Assembly: GCA_902596785.1 (NCBI GenBank)
Contig: CACJVG010000002.1
Span: 1-64,000 of the forward strand
Origin: an uncultured Pelagibacteraceae bacterium
GTDB lineage: Bacteria; Pseudomonadota; Alphaproteobacteria; Pelagibacterales; Pelagibacteraceae
DNA length: 64,000 nt
Direction of reading: 5' to 3'
Shown: positions 48,853-56,442 of the stretch, one piece after another
Layout of the letters: every line of letters begins with the position of its first letter
Position numbering within the stretch: position 1 is the first letter of the stretch
Notes under the pieces: model-generated
Database searches by the model: none
Told to the model about the DNA's origin: nothing
The model's input: the letters and a program-made list of their open reading frames with translations, nothing else
Program-made: the position numbers and the translations under genes

Positions 48853-48927
48853 GGCTGAGTAGCTCAGGAGTAGAGCAGAGCCCTGAAAAGGCTTGTGTCG
48901 GAGGTGCGAATCCTTCCTCAGCCACCA
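48853..48927 (+). tRNA. tRNA-Phe (anticodon GAA) with atypical elbow residues
   Basis: A 75-nt tRNA with CCA: acceptor GGCTGAG/CTCAGCC, D stem GCTC/GAGC, anticodon stem GAGCC/GGCTT with loop CTGAAAA, variable GTGTC, T stem GGAGG/CCTTC. The T-loop is TGCGAAT (G at 55 where T/pseudouridine is near-universal) and the seven-base D-loop AGGAGTA lacks the usual G18-G19 pair before TA. See findings. Confidence 0.94.
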
Positions 48928-49007
48928 CCAAAAAGTTTCATCTTGAAATAATCGTAAAAGAAATTAACTTTAAGAGATAATAAATAACAAAAGGACTAAG
49001 AAATAAG

Positions 49008-49220
49008 ATGAGTACACTACAAGGAAAAATTAAATGGTATAATGGTAAAAAGGGATATGGCTTCATTGAAAGAGATGATAATGAAAAAGATGCCTTTGTT
49101 CACGCTTCAGCGGTAAAAGCTGCTGGTATGAGATATCTCAATGAAGGTGATAAACTTGAATTCACATTAGAAGATGGTCCCAAAGGTCCTTCTGCAGTTA
49201 ATTTAAAAAAAATAGACTAA
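49008..49220 (+). CDS. Cold-shock domain protein (CspA family)
   Basis: A 70-residue OB-fold RNA-binding protein with RNP1 KGYGFIERDD and RNP2 DAFVHASAV. It starts GKIKWYNGKKGYGF, as usual for alphaproteobacterial Csp. A Shine-Dalgarno-like AAAGGA lies 15-10 bases before the ATG. It is followed by a strong intrinsic terminator (49235-49275), one of the few in the window, so it is probably an independently and highly expressed gene. Confidence 0.95.
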   Translation: MSTLQGKIKWYNGKKGYGFIERDDNEKDAFVHASAVKAAGMRYLNEGDKLEFTLEDGPKGPSAVNLKKID

Positions 49221-49234
49221 TTTAGAAATTATTT

Positions 49235-49275
49235 AAAAGGGCGCTTTATCTATGAAATAGATAAACGTCCTTTTT
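49235..49275 (+). terminator. Rho-independent terminator after csp
   Basis: A long hairpin: 5' arm 49235-49252 (AAAAGGGCGCTTTATCTA), loop TGAAA, 3' arm 49258-49274, followed by T residues. Seventeen base pairs form, with a single bulged C in the 5' arm and one G-T. Confidence 0.85.
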
Positions 49276-49451
49276 ATATTTAGACCTTGAATATTAATTT
49301 TTTTTGTCTAAAAGACTGCTCATGAATATAAATATAACATTCAGAAAGACTTTTAGAAGTACTCACAGAAACTGTTTCCATAGCCAGTAGGCTATTTATT
49401 TATATTATAATTTTAAATCCACATAAAATAAGATAAAAACAAAGAGGATAA
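49276..49451. other. Gap between csp and tRNA-His: candidate small RNA or 33-codon minus-strand ORF
   Basis: This gap of 176 bases is not empty of structure. TCTAAAAG and its reverse complement CTTTTAGA are about 35 bases apart; GAAACTGTTTC follows; then ATAGCC-AGTA-GGCTAT (49380-49395) and a T-rich run, an intrinsic-terminator shape. A TATAAT box (49406-49411) lies before tRNA-His. On the minus strand an ORF from 49381 to 49280 (33 codons, starting METVSVSTSKSLSE) is an alternative reading. I do not recognise SRP RNA, 6S RNA, tmRNA or RNase P RNA here. Confidence 0.25.
49380..49402 (+). terminator. Terminator-like hairpin upstream of tRNA-His
   Basis: A perfect 6-bp stem ATAGCC/GGCTAT with tetraloop AGTA, then TTATTTAT. 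It would terminate a transcript coming from the csp-tRNA-His gap. Confidence 0.4.
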
Positions 49452-49526
49452 GCCCGGGTGGTGTAATGGTTAGCACGGAAGTTTGTGGAACTTTAAGTTT
49501 GAGTTCGACTCTCAGCCCGGGTACCA
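49452..49526 (+). tRNA. tRNA-His (anticodon GUG), A73 type without encoded G-1
   Basis: A 75-nt tRNA with CCA: acceptor GCCCGGG/CCCGGGT (first pair G1-T72), D stem GTGT/GCAC, anticodon stem GAAGT/ACTTT with loop TTGTGGA, T-loop TTCGACT. The discriminator base is A73 and the base before G1 is A, so the classic G-1:C73 identity pair is absent. The 3' end is four bases before the hisS ATG. Confidence 0.95.
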
Positions 49527-49530
49527 AAAA

Positions 49531-50925
49531 ATGAATAAAGAAAAAAAATTAATTCCTGGATTACCTTCAGGATTTGAAGATCGTTGGGATAAAAAACTTC
49601 TTCTCAAAAAAAAGCTTTTAAAAGCTATTGAGAATAATTTTATTAAATTTGGAGCAGAGGCTCTGGAAACCCCTTCGTTTGAGATAAGTGAAAATATAGG
49701 ATCTTTTTTGGCAGAAGATGATGCTAACCCTATGTCTGATGTATTCTCATTTCAGGATGGAGAAAAAAGCATTACTCTTAGGTACGATCTTTCAAGCCCA
49801 CTAGCTAGATTTGTTGCTCAAAATAATCAAGAGCTTCCATCAATCTTTAAAAGGTATGCTATTCAAAATGTCTTTAGAAATGAAAAGGCTGGTAATGGAA
49901 GATACAGAGAATTTATGCAAGCAGATTTTGATATCGTGGGAAATGTTAATCCTGCGCAAGCAAATGCGGAGCTTTGCAATTTAATATCAAGCACTTTGTT
50001 AGATTGTGGTCTTAAAAAAGATCAATTTACAATCAACATTAGTAATAGAAAAATAGTTCAAGGATTAATTGATGATTTAAAAATATCAGAAGAAAAGCAA
50101 GTAAAAGTAATTAGGGCTATTGATAAATTATATAAACCAGGTTTTGGTTTAAAAGGTGTTGAAGATCTGCTTAAAAAAGAAAGAAAAGATATAAGTGGTG
50201 CAATCACTAAGGGTGCAGATCTAAACGATGAACAAGCGTCTGAAATACTTAATTTTCTAAAAATTAAAGATTTAAAAGAATTAAAAGAAACATTAAAAAA
50301 TCCACTGTCTCAAGAAGGTATAAAGGAATTAGAACAAGTATTTGAAGTATTGGGTTACAGTTCAAATTTAAATCAAGTCAAAACAAATTTTACAATTGTT
50401 AGGGGATTAGCTTATTATTCAGATTTCATTGTTGAAACAAATCTAAATTTTAAGGTTACAAATAACAAAGGTAAAGAGGTCGATATAGGCAGTATTTGTT
50501 CTGGAGGAGCCTATGCAAAATTAATCTCTAGATTTAAAGGCGTGGATATTCCAGGCACCGGAATTAGTTTTGGAGTTGATCGATTGTTATTTGCTTTAAT
50601 GCAATTAGATCAAATAAAAATAGATAGTCAAAAACCAGTTTTAGTTTGCGTAATGGATGAAAAATATCTTAAAAATTATTATGAAATTTTAGATCAATTG
50701 AGAAATAATAATATCAATGCTGAAATTTTTTTAGATACAAAGAAAAATTTAGGTAAGCAACTGACCTTAGCAAATAAACGTGAATTAGATGTTGCAATTA
50801 TATGTGGTGAAAATGAATTTAATGAAAATACAGTCACGATAAAAAGTCTTAAAGGTGTTAAGGGTGAAAACAATAAAACATTTCCAAAAGAAAATTTAAT
50901 CGATGAAGTCAAAAAACTTATCTGA
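49531..50925 (+). CDS. hisS: Histidyl-tRNA synthetase
   Basis: A 464-residue class II synthetase: LRYDLSSPLARFVAQ (motif 1/2 region), RNEKAGNGRYREFMQADFDI, the SICSGGAYAKL loop and motif 3 GISFGVDRLLFAL. The RYREFMQADFDI segment and overall layout look like the eukaryote-like HisRS branch known from some alphaproteobacteria rather than E. coli HisRS. The start is ATG 49531; a longer frame from 49483 would run back into the tRNA and is rejected. It overlaps hisZ by 23 bases, giving hisS-hisZ-hisG. Confidence 0.95.
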   Translation: MNKEKKLIPGLPSGFEDRWDKKLLLKKKLLKAIENNFIKFGAEALETPSFEISENIGSFLAEDDANPMSDVFSFQDGEKSITLRYDLSSPLARFVAQNNQELPSIFKRYAIQNVFRNEKAGNGRYREFMQADFDIVGNVNPAQANAELCNLISSTLLDCGLKKDQFTINISNRKIVQGLIDDLKISEEKQVKVIRAIDKLYKPGFGLKGVEDLLKKERKDISGAITKGADLNDEQASEILNFLKIKDLKELKETLKNPLSQEGIKELEQVFEVLGYSSNLNQVKTNFTIVRGLAYYSDFIVETNLNFKVTNNKGKEVDIGSICSGGAYAKLISRFKGVDIPGTGISFGVDRLLFALMQLDQIKIDSQKPVLVCVMDEKYLKNYYEILDQLRNNNINAEIFLDTKKNLGKQLTLANKRELDVAIICGENEFNENTVTIKSLKGVKGENNKTFPKENLIDEVKKLI

Positions 50926-51955
50926 AAGTATCCTTAGATCGGTAAAATCTAAGGGTTTTAAATATATTGATTTACCTTCAGTAATTGAGGCTAATCACAT
51001 TGTTCAAAGATCAGGAGAAAATTTTAGAAAGTTTATCTTCTCCTTTACTGATCAGAATGGAAGCGAGTTGTGTTTAAGACCAGATTTAACAATTGCATCT
51101 TGTTTAAGATATTTAGAAAATAATTTAAAAGGTAAGGAAAAAATTTTTTACAGTGGTCAAGCCTATCGAAAATCACAAAACAAAAAAGACTCAATCATTA
51201 GAAATCAAATTGGATTTGAAATTTTAGGATCTAAGGATGAGAAAAATGATGATAAAGAAATTATAAATACATCCCTTAAATCGCTTCGAAATATCAAATA
51301 TTCTTCAGGAACGCTTACTATTGGAAATGTTGAAATATTTAATTTATTAATTTCAAAATTGGACATTCCAAAGAGATGGAAGCTAAGATTAGCCAGACAC
51401 TTCTGGAGAGAGGAATATTTTAATGATTTATTAAAAAGATTAGAAACTAATTCAGATGTTGATCCAACAATTGTAGAAATAGATAAAAAGCGTTACGTGA
51501 AAATGCTTAAAGAGGATTTATCAAATATTGTTGCAGGAAGAACAATTAATGAAATATTAAAAAGGTTTGATCAGAAAATAAAAGATCCTAGAAGAGCTAG
51601 TAAAGGAAAGAATGTTTCAAAAATAATTAAAGATTTCTTAAAAATTAAATGTCCCATAAATAAAGCAGCAATTGAGTTAAATAAATTTTTTAAAAAAAAC
51701 AAAATAAATCTAGCTGTAGATCAAAAATATTTTCCAATCTCTAATAATAAGGTTTCAAAATTAAATGTAGTATTTTCAGCATCCTTTGGAAGACAATTAG
51801 AATATTACACCGGAATGGTTTTTAAAATTGATATTAAATCTAAAAATTCATTAAAAAATATTATTAATGGTGGTCGTTATGATGGTCTAATTTCAGACTT
51901 AGGATCAAAAAAACAAACTCCAGCAGTAGGTGCTGCTTTAAATTTAAATTACTAA
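50903..51955 (+). CDS. hisZ: ATP phosphoribosyltransferase regulatory subunit
   Basis: A 350-residue catalytically dead HisRS paralogue that activates short-form HisG. Class II-like motifs remain (ELCLRPDLTIASCLRYL, FYSGQAYRKSQ, GGRYDGLISDLGS), but the anticodon-binding domain is absent. Its stop overlaps the hisG start by one base. The direct hisS-hisZ adjacency illustrates its origin from a synthetase. Confidence 0.9.
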   Translation: MKSKNLSESILRSVKSKGFKYIDLPSVIEANHIVQRSGENFRKFIFSFTDQNGSELCLRPDLTIASCLRYLENNLKGKEKIFYSGQAYRKSQNKKDSIIRNQIGFEILGSKDEKNDDKEIINTSLKSLRNIKYSSGTLTIGNVEIFNLLISKLDIPKRWKLRLARHFWREEYFNDLLKRLETNSDVDPTIVEIDKKRYVKMLKEDLSNIVAGRTINEILKRFDQKIKDPRRASKGKNVSKIIKDFLKIKCPINKAAIELNKFFKKNKINLAVDQKYFPISNNKVSKLNVVFSASFGRQLEYYTGMVFKIDIKSKNSLKNIINGGRYDGLISDLGSKKQTPAVGAALNLNY

Positions 51956-52647
51956 TGATAAAAAATATTATAAATATTGGAATTCCAAGCAAAGGTAGAC
52001 TTAGAAAAGATGTTTTAAATATTTTTAAAAAAAATAAATTAAATCTCATTTCTGAAAGAGGAGAAAGAGATCTTTTAGGATCTATAAAACAATTTAAAAA
52101 TATTAAGATTTTATATCTTCATGCAAGAGAGATCATCGAAAGACTTGGAGACGGATCTTTGGACATAGGTTTTTCTGGCTTTGATTTATTAAAGGAAAGT
52201 GAAATTAACACTCAAAAGAAAATTAATGTTTTAAAAAGATATGATTTTGGTAAGGCTACATTAGTAGTCGCAATTCCTGATCCATGGATAGATGTACAAA
52301 CAGTTGCAGATTTAGAAGAAATTGCATTTGAATTTAAAGATAAGAAAAAGAAAAGATTAAGAGTGGCAACAAAATATCCGAATTTAACAAGGGAATTTTT
52401 GTTTTCAAAGGGTGTTACTCAATTTAAATTAATTGATAGTTTGGGTGCAACTGAAGCTTATCCTTTTACAGGCTCATCGGAAATAATTACAGATATCACT
52501 TCTACCGGAGAAACGTTAAAAGCAAACAATTTACGTATTTTAAAGGATGGAGAGATACTTAGATCAGAGGCTTGTATGATGATTTCTAAGTCATCCAATA
52601 ATAAAATGGGTCTTAAAAAAATAGTAAAATTACTTTCTAAAAATTAA
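51955..52647 (+). CDS. hisG: ATP phosphoribosyltransferase, short form
   Basis: First step of histidine synthesis. At 230 residues it lacks the C-terminal regulatory domain, so it is the HisGS type that needs HisZ, which is adjacent. Motifs: GIPSKGRLRKDVLNIF at the start, LDIGFSGFDLL, RVATKYPNLTREF, and the PRPP loop EIITDITSTGETLKAN. Confidence 0.95.
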   Translation: MIKNIINIGIPSKGRLRKDVLNIFKKNKLNLISERGERDLLGSIKQFKNIKILYLHAREIIERLGDGSLDIGFSGFDLLKESEINTQKKINVLKRYDFGKATLVVAIPDPWIDVQTVADLEEIAFEFKDKKKKRLRVATKYPNLTREFLFSKGVTQFKLIDSLGATEAYPFTGSSEIITDITSTGETLKANNLRILKDGEILRSEACMMISKSSNNKMGLKKIVKLLSKN

Positions 52648-52761
52648 GTCTTTCCAATAAATTAGTATAATTTTGATAATATCTAGATTTCTAATAATTG
52701 CATAAAGTGCAACAATAACACAAATAATAAAGAATATTTTTAATACTAAAATTAGTTCCAT
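52630..52761 (-). CDS. Possible 43-residue membrane peptide
   Basis: Read from ATG 52761 to TAA 52630 on the minus strand, with the last 18 bases antisense to the end of hisG. It starts MELILVLKIFFIICVIVALY and has one transmembrane helix followed by an amphipathic Ile/Lys tail. It fills most of the 178-bp gap between hisG and rmuC. No ribosome-binding site is visible. AT-rich noncoding DNA readily gives hydrophobic ORFs, so this is only a candidate. Confidence 0.3.
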   Translation of the reverse strand: MELILVLKIFFIICVIVALYAIIRNLDIIKIILIYWKDLIFRK

Positions 52762-52825
52762 AAAGTATTTTTAAATATTTAAATACATTAATCAAATATT
52801 TACGATAAAATAAAAAATTAGAATC

Positions 52826-53923
52826 ATGGATAATATATTGTTAATTTTACTAGTTTTGTTATTAGGTGGCGTTTTAGCTATTCTTTATCTTAATTTAAAA
52901 ACTAAGCCAAAAGATGAAAATGAAAACAAAGAAGCTGAGGAAATAGCTAATTTAAAATCAGAAATATCAAGTTTAAAAGATACATTAAACACTACAATCA
53001 ATAGCTCACTTGGTGCAATGTCGACTTCATTTAATAATCTATCAACTGGGGTTACTAAAGATATGACTGAAACTTTAACTAAGGTAGAGGAAAAGGTTGG
53101 TAATTTTAATCAACAAGTTCAACTATTAAATCAAAGCCAAGAGGGGATAACAAAAATTTTAGCTGGAGTTAAGAAATATGGAACTCTTGCAGAATTTAGC
53201 TTAGATGCTCTAATTAAAGATTTGCTACCAGCCTCTCAATTTATGACGAATGTTAAAATGAAAGAGGACACCAGTGAAAATGTTGAATTTGCAATAAAGC
53301 TTCAAGGAGATGTTTTAGTTCCTGTTGATAGTCATTTTCCAGTAGAAAAATTCAAAGCAATTACCGATGGTCATGACGCGGAAGACAAAAGGGCTGTAGC
53401 AGATGCTAGAGCAAAATTAGCCTCAGCGTTTAAAGCAAAAGCTAAAAGTGTTAATGAAAAATATATTGTTCCACCAAAAACTACTGATTTTGCAATCGTA
53501 TATGCTCCTACAGAAAGTTTATATAAAGAGTTAACTGAATACCAAGATCCAAGTACAAAAGAATTATTAACTCAAGAGTTAATGAAAAAATATAAAGTTG
53601 TAATATGTGGACCTAATACTCTTTCTGCTTACTTACAGTCTTTACATATGGGATTTCAATCATTGAAGGTACAAAAAGGTGCAACAGAAATTTATAATCA
53701 TTTAAAAACAATCAGTACAAGATTTTCTAAACATTTTGACAACATTATAGTTCTTAGAAAAAAATTAGAAGATGCTATGGGAGTTGTTGATAAATTTGGA
53801 ACGGATGCAAGATCAATTTCAAGAACCTTAGAAAATATTAAAGATCCCGAGCAGGTTGAGAAAGCTGTACAAACTGAAAACGTGGAAAAATTTGTTGAAC
53901 GAAATAGGCAGCTTAAAAATTAA
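52826..53923 (+). CDS. rmuC: RmuC-family DNA recombination protein
   Basis: A 365-residue protein with an N-terminal membrane helix (about 3-24), a coiled coil (about 35-120) and the RmuC nuclease-like core: KYGTLAEFSLDALIKDLLPASQF, VEFAIKLQGDVLVPVDSHFPVEKF. RmuC limits inversions and short-repeat recombination in E. coli, probably as a nuclease guarding DNA ends; the core belongs to the PD-(D/E)XK-like group. It is the first of three consecutive genes for DNA-end metabolism. Confidence 0.88.
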   Translation: MDNILLILLVLLLGGVLAILYLNLKTKPKDENENKEAEEIANLKSEISSLKDTLNTTINSSLGAMSTSFNNLSTGVTKDMTETLTKVEEKVGNFNQQVQLLNQSQEGITKILAGVKKYGTLAEFSLDALIKDLLPASQFMTNVKMKEDTSENVEFAIKLQGDVLVPVDSHFPVEKFKAITDGHDAEDKRAVADARAKLASAFKAKAKSVNEKYIVPPKTTDFAIVYAPTESLYKELTEYQDPSTKELLTQELMKKYKVVICGPNTLSAYLQSLHMGFQSLKVQKGATEIYNHLKTISTRFSKHFDNIIVLRKKLEDAMGVVDKFGTDARSISRTLENIKDPEQVEKAVQTENVEKFVERNRQLKN

Positions 53924-53960
53924 TTTCTTTTTTTCCTTAATAACGTCTATAAGAAATCTC

Positions 53961-54647
53961 ATGCAGTGGAATCAAAAATATGATTATCCAAAATCATCAA
54001 GAGCAACAGTAGATGGCATTAGAAGATACTTATTAGGGGAAACAAAATTACCAAGTGTCACTTCAATTTTAGATGCAACACGATCTGAAGAAGATAAAGC
54101 AGCATTAGCCAATTGGAGAGAAAGAACTGGGCAAAAAGAGGCTGAGGCAATTACAAAAGCAGCAAGTAGTAGAGGTTCTCAAATGCACAACTATTTAGAG
54201 TCTTATTTACTTGGAAGAGAAAATTTAAGCTTTTTTGAAGATAACGAACAATACAAATTAATGGCTAAAGAAATTATAGAAAAAGGTTTGAAAAATAGAT
54301 TGGATGAAATCTGGGGTGTTGAATGCACTCTTTATTACCCAGAGAAGTATGCAGGTACTGCTGATTGTGTTGGAGTTTATGAAGGAAAAGAAACAATAAT
54401 TGATTTTAAACAAAGTAATAAACCTAAAAAGGCTGAATATATAGATTCATGGCTTCTTCAAACAAGTGCATATTCTTTAGCACATAACATTGTGTATAAC
54501 TCCAATATCACTTCTTGTGTAATTTTGGTTTGCACAGTAGATAAATTATTCCAAGAGTTTAAAATTCAAGGGCATGATTTAATTGTTTATCAAAATTTGT
54601 TTTTGGGAAGATTAAAAAAATTTAATGAGCTATCGAATTTAACTTAG
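53961..54647 (+). CDS. MGME1-like PD-(D/E)XK exonuclease
   Basis: A 228-residue protein. Catalytic residues can be read: H76 in RGSQMHNYLESYLLG, E121, D135 in YAGTADCVG, D148 and K150 in IIDFKQ. The D135-x12-D148-x-K150 spacing equals D238-D251-K253 of human mitochondrial MGME1, a single-strand DNA exonuclease, and similar proteins occur in marine T4-like phages. The N-terminal SVTSILDAT and WRERTGQKEAEAI blocks also fit that group. I choose ATG 53961; the open frame extends back to 53856 but overlaps rmuC without conserved sequence. It lies between rmuC and an ExoI gene. Confidence 0.75.
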   Translation: MQWNQKYDYPKSSRATVDGIRRYLLGETKLPSVTSILDATRSEEDKAALANWRERTGQKEAEAITKAASSRGSQMHNYLESYLLGRENLSFFEDNEQYKLMAKEIIEKGLKNRLDEIWGVECTLYYPEKYAGTADCVGVYEGKETIIDFKQSNKPKKAEYIDSWLLQTSAYSLAHNIVYNSNITSCVILVCTVDKLFQEFKIQGHDLIVYQNLFLGRLKKFNELSNLT

Positions 54648-54653
54648 GATTTT

Positions 54654-56090
54654 ATGGATAAAATAGTAATTTACGATACAGAAACAACCAATAGCACAAT
54701 TTGGGGCTCAATAATTGAAGTAGGTGCTGTAGTTGTCGATAAAAACTTAAAAGAAATTGGTAAGCTAAATATTCGTGGCAGAATGCCTGAGGGCGAGGTT
54801 CCAAGCGCAAAGGCCTTATTAGTTAACTCAACAAGTATTGATTTACTTACCAAAGGCAATTACTCGCATTATGATTTTTTAGGAGCTGTAGAAAACTTCT
54901 TCTCAAAAGCTGCACCAGCATTGTTTATGGGTTGGAGTAACTTAAATTTTGACAGGAGGATGTTTCATTTTAATTTTTTTAAAGGAAACAGATATCCATA
55001 CATTACACATTCATCACCTAATAAAGAACATGATGGTTTGCATGTTGCAAGAGTAGCACAAACCTTGAATCCTGAAACATTAAAGACTGAATTAACAGAA
55101 GCTGGAAATGAAAGTTTAGCTTTAGAAGGTTTAGCTAGACAACAAGGATTTGATACATCTCAACAACACACCGCTTATCATGATGCATTCACAAGTTTAA
55201 AAATTCTAAGAATTATAAAAGACAAACATAAAGACAATTGGGAAAATTTTTTAAGTACATCAACAAAAAATAGCGTTGAAACTATCTTAAAAAGTGAGGG
55301 GATTTATTCAATTTTCGAAAATGTTAAGGGAAAAAATATGATGTATCTTGTCTCTACATTACATCCAGATCATTGTTTTCATCCATCATATGCATCTTGG
55401 GGATATTTATTTGATTTAAGAAGAGATCCTGAACCTTTGTTAAATTTATCAATAAATGATCTTAAAGTTTATTTAAAAAAGTTTAGTCCAAAAGCGCTTA
55501 GAGTAATCAAAACCAACAAAGCTCCTGTAGTTTTAGATAAAAAGTTTGCATTAAAAGAGAAAGCGTATGCTGACTTAGATTTAGAAACAATCCAGAAAAG
55601 AGCAAAAATGGTTAGAAATAGTGAAAATTTCTGTAAAAATATTCAAATAATTAATAGAGAAGCAGCTGAAGAAAAAGCTCAAACTCAAACTCAAGAAGAT
55701 TTGTTACCAGAGGAAACTTTATATGAAAAATTTATTCCAAATAAAGATACTCAATTGTTTAAAACGTGGCATAGTTCATCTTGGGAAGATAAATTAAGAA
55801 TGTTGGATAAGTTTCAAGATAAAAGATGTAGTTGGTTTGGCCAAAAAATTATTTATCAAGAAGCACCACATATTTTGCCACCAGATTTATATAAAAATAT
55901 AAAAAGTGAAATTGCTAGACGAATTTTAAGTAAAAATAGAGAAAAGTGGCAAACTATAGGAATGGCCTACCAAGAAATTGACACTTTAAGAGACCAGGCT
56001 TCTAATCGAGATGATGAAGAGGAATTAAAAAAATTAGACGAAATAAATGAATTTATTATGTCTATAGAAAAAAAATATGAAATTGCCTAG
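54654..56090 (+). CDS. sbcB: Exodeoxyribonuclease I (DEDDh 3'-5' ssDNA exonuclease)
   Basis: A 478-residue protein with all five DEDDh active-site residues: D8 and E10 (YDTETTN), D100 (LNFDRR), H172 and D177 (HTAYHDAF). The remainder resembles the ExoI SH3-like and C-terminal helical regions (SLALEGLARQQGF; coiled tail). ExoI degrades single-stranded DNA 3'-5' in recombination and mismatch repair. It begins six bases after the MGME1-like gene; the two act on the same kind of substrate. Confidence 0.88.
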   Translation: MDKIVIYDTETTNSTIWGSIIEVGAVVVDKNLKEIGKLNIRGRMPEGEVPSAKALLVNSTSIDLLTKGNYSHYDFLGAVENFFSKAAPALFMGWSNLNFDRRMFHFNFFKGNRYPYITHSSPNKEHDGLHVARVAQTLNPETLKTELTEAGNESLALEGLARQQGFDTSQQHTAYHDAFTSLKILRIIKDKHKDNWENFLSTSTKNSVETILKSEGIYSIFENVKGKNMMYLVSTLHPDHCFHPSYASWGYLFDLRRDPEPLLNLSINDLKVYLKKFSPKALRVIKTNKAPVVLDKKFALKEKAYADLDLETIQKRAKMVRNSENFCKNIQIINREAAEEKAQTQTQEDLLPEETLYEKFIPNKDTQLFKTWHSSSWEDKLRMLDKFQDKRCSWFGQKIIYQEAPHILPPDLYKNIKSEIARRILSKNREKWQTIGMAYQEIDTLRDQASNRDDEEELKKLDEINEFIMSIEKKYEIA

Positions 56091-56124
56091 TTGACTTTAA
56101 GACTGCAATTTATAGAAAGGATAT

Positions 56125-56442
56125 ATGCTTACAAATTTTAAAGACGAAGATTTTGATACTAAAATTAAAAATGAAGATGTTTCAGTCATTCAGTTTTCAG
56201 CTGAGTGGTGTGGTCCATGTAAGGCACTAAAACCAGTAATGGATAAATTATCTGATGAATATAAAGATAAAGCTGGTTTTTATTATGCTGATGTTGAAGA
56301 TGGTGGAATTAACACAGGTTCAGCTGCAGGTATTAGAGGTGTTCCAACAGTTATTATCTATAAAAAAGGTGTTGAAGTAGATAGAAAAGTTGGTGGAGTT
56401 CCTGAAAGTCACATGAAGGAATTTTTAGAAAAAAATATTTAA
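56125..56442 (+). CDS. Thioredoxin-family protein
   Basis: A 105-residue thioredoxin with active site W28-C-G-P-C32 and the cis-proline loop IRGVPTVIIY. A Shine-Dalgarno AAAGGA lies upstream. It reduces disulfides in the cytoplasm; which thioredoxin it is (main TrxA or a second one) cannot be told. Its end overlaps convergent folC by four bases. Confidence 0.9.
   Translation: MLTNFKDEDFDTKIKNEDVSVIQFSAEWCGPCKALKPVMDKLSDEYKDKAGFYYADVEDGGINTGSAAGIRGVPTVIIYKKGVEVDRKVGGVPESHMKEFLEKNI

Noticed and set aside
48918..48930. Repeated CCA (CCACCACCA) at the tRNA-Phe 3' end as a degradation-tag mark
   Set aside because: CCACCA tagging is post-transcriptional; here the extra CCA is chance genomic sequence after the encoded CCA.
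49276..49451. SRP RNA, 6S RNA, tmRNA or RNase P RNA
   Set aside because: None of their hallmark sequences or folds is visible; only an unassigned candidate remains.
49483..49530. N-terminal extension of hisS into tRNA-His
   Set aside because: The extension is encoded by the anticodon and T arms of a well-formed tRNA.
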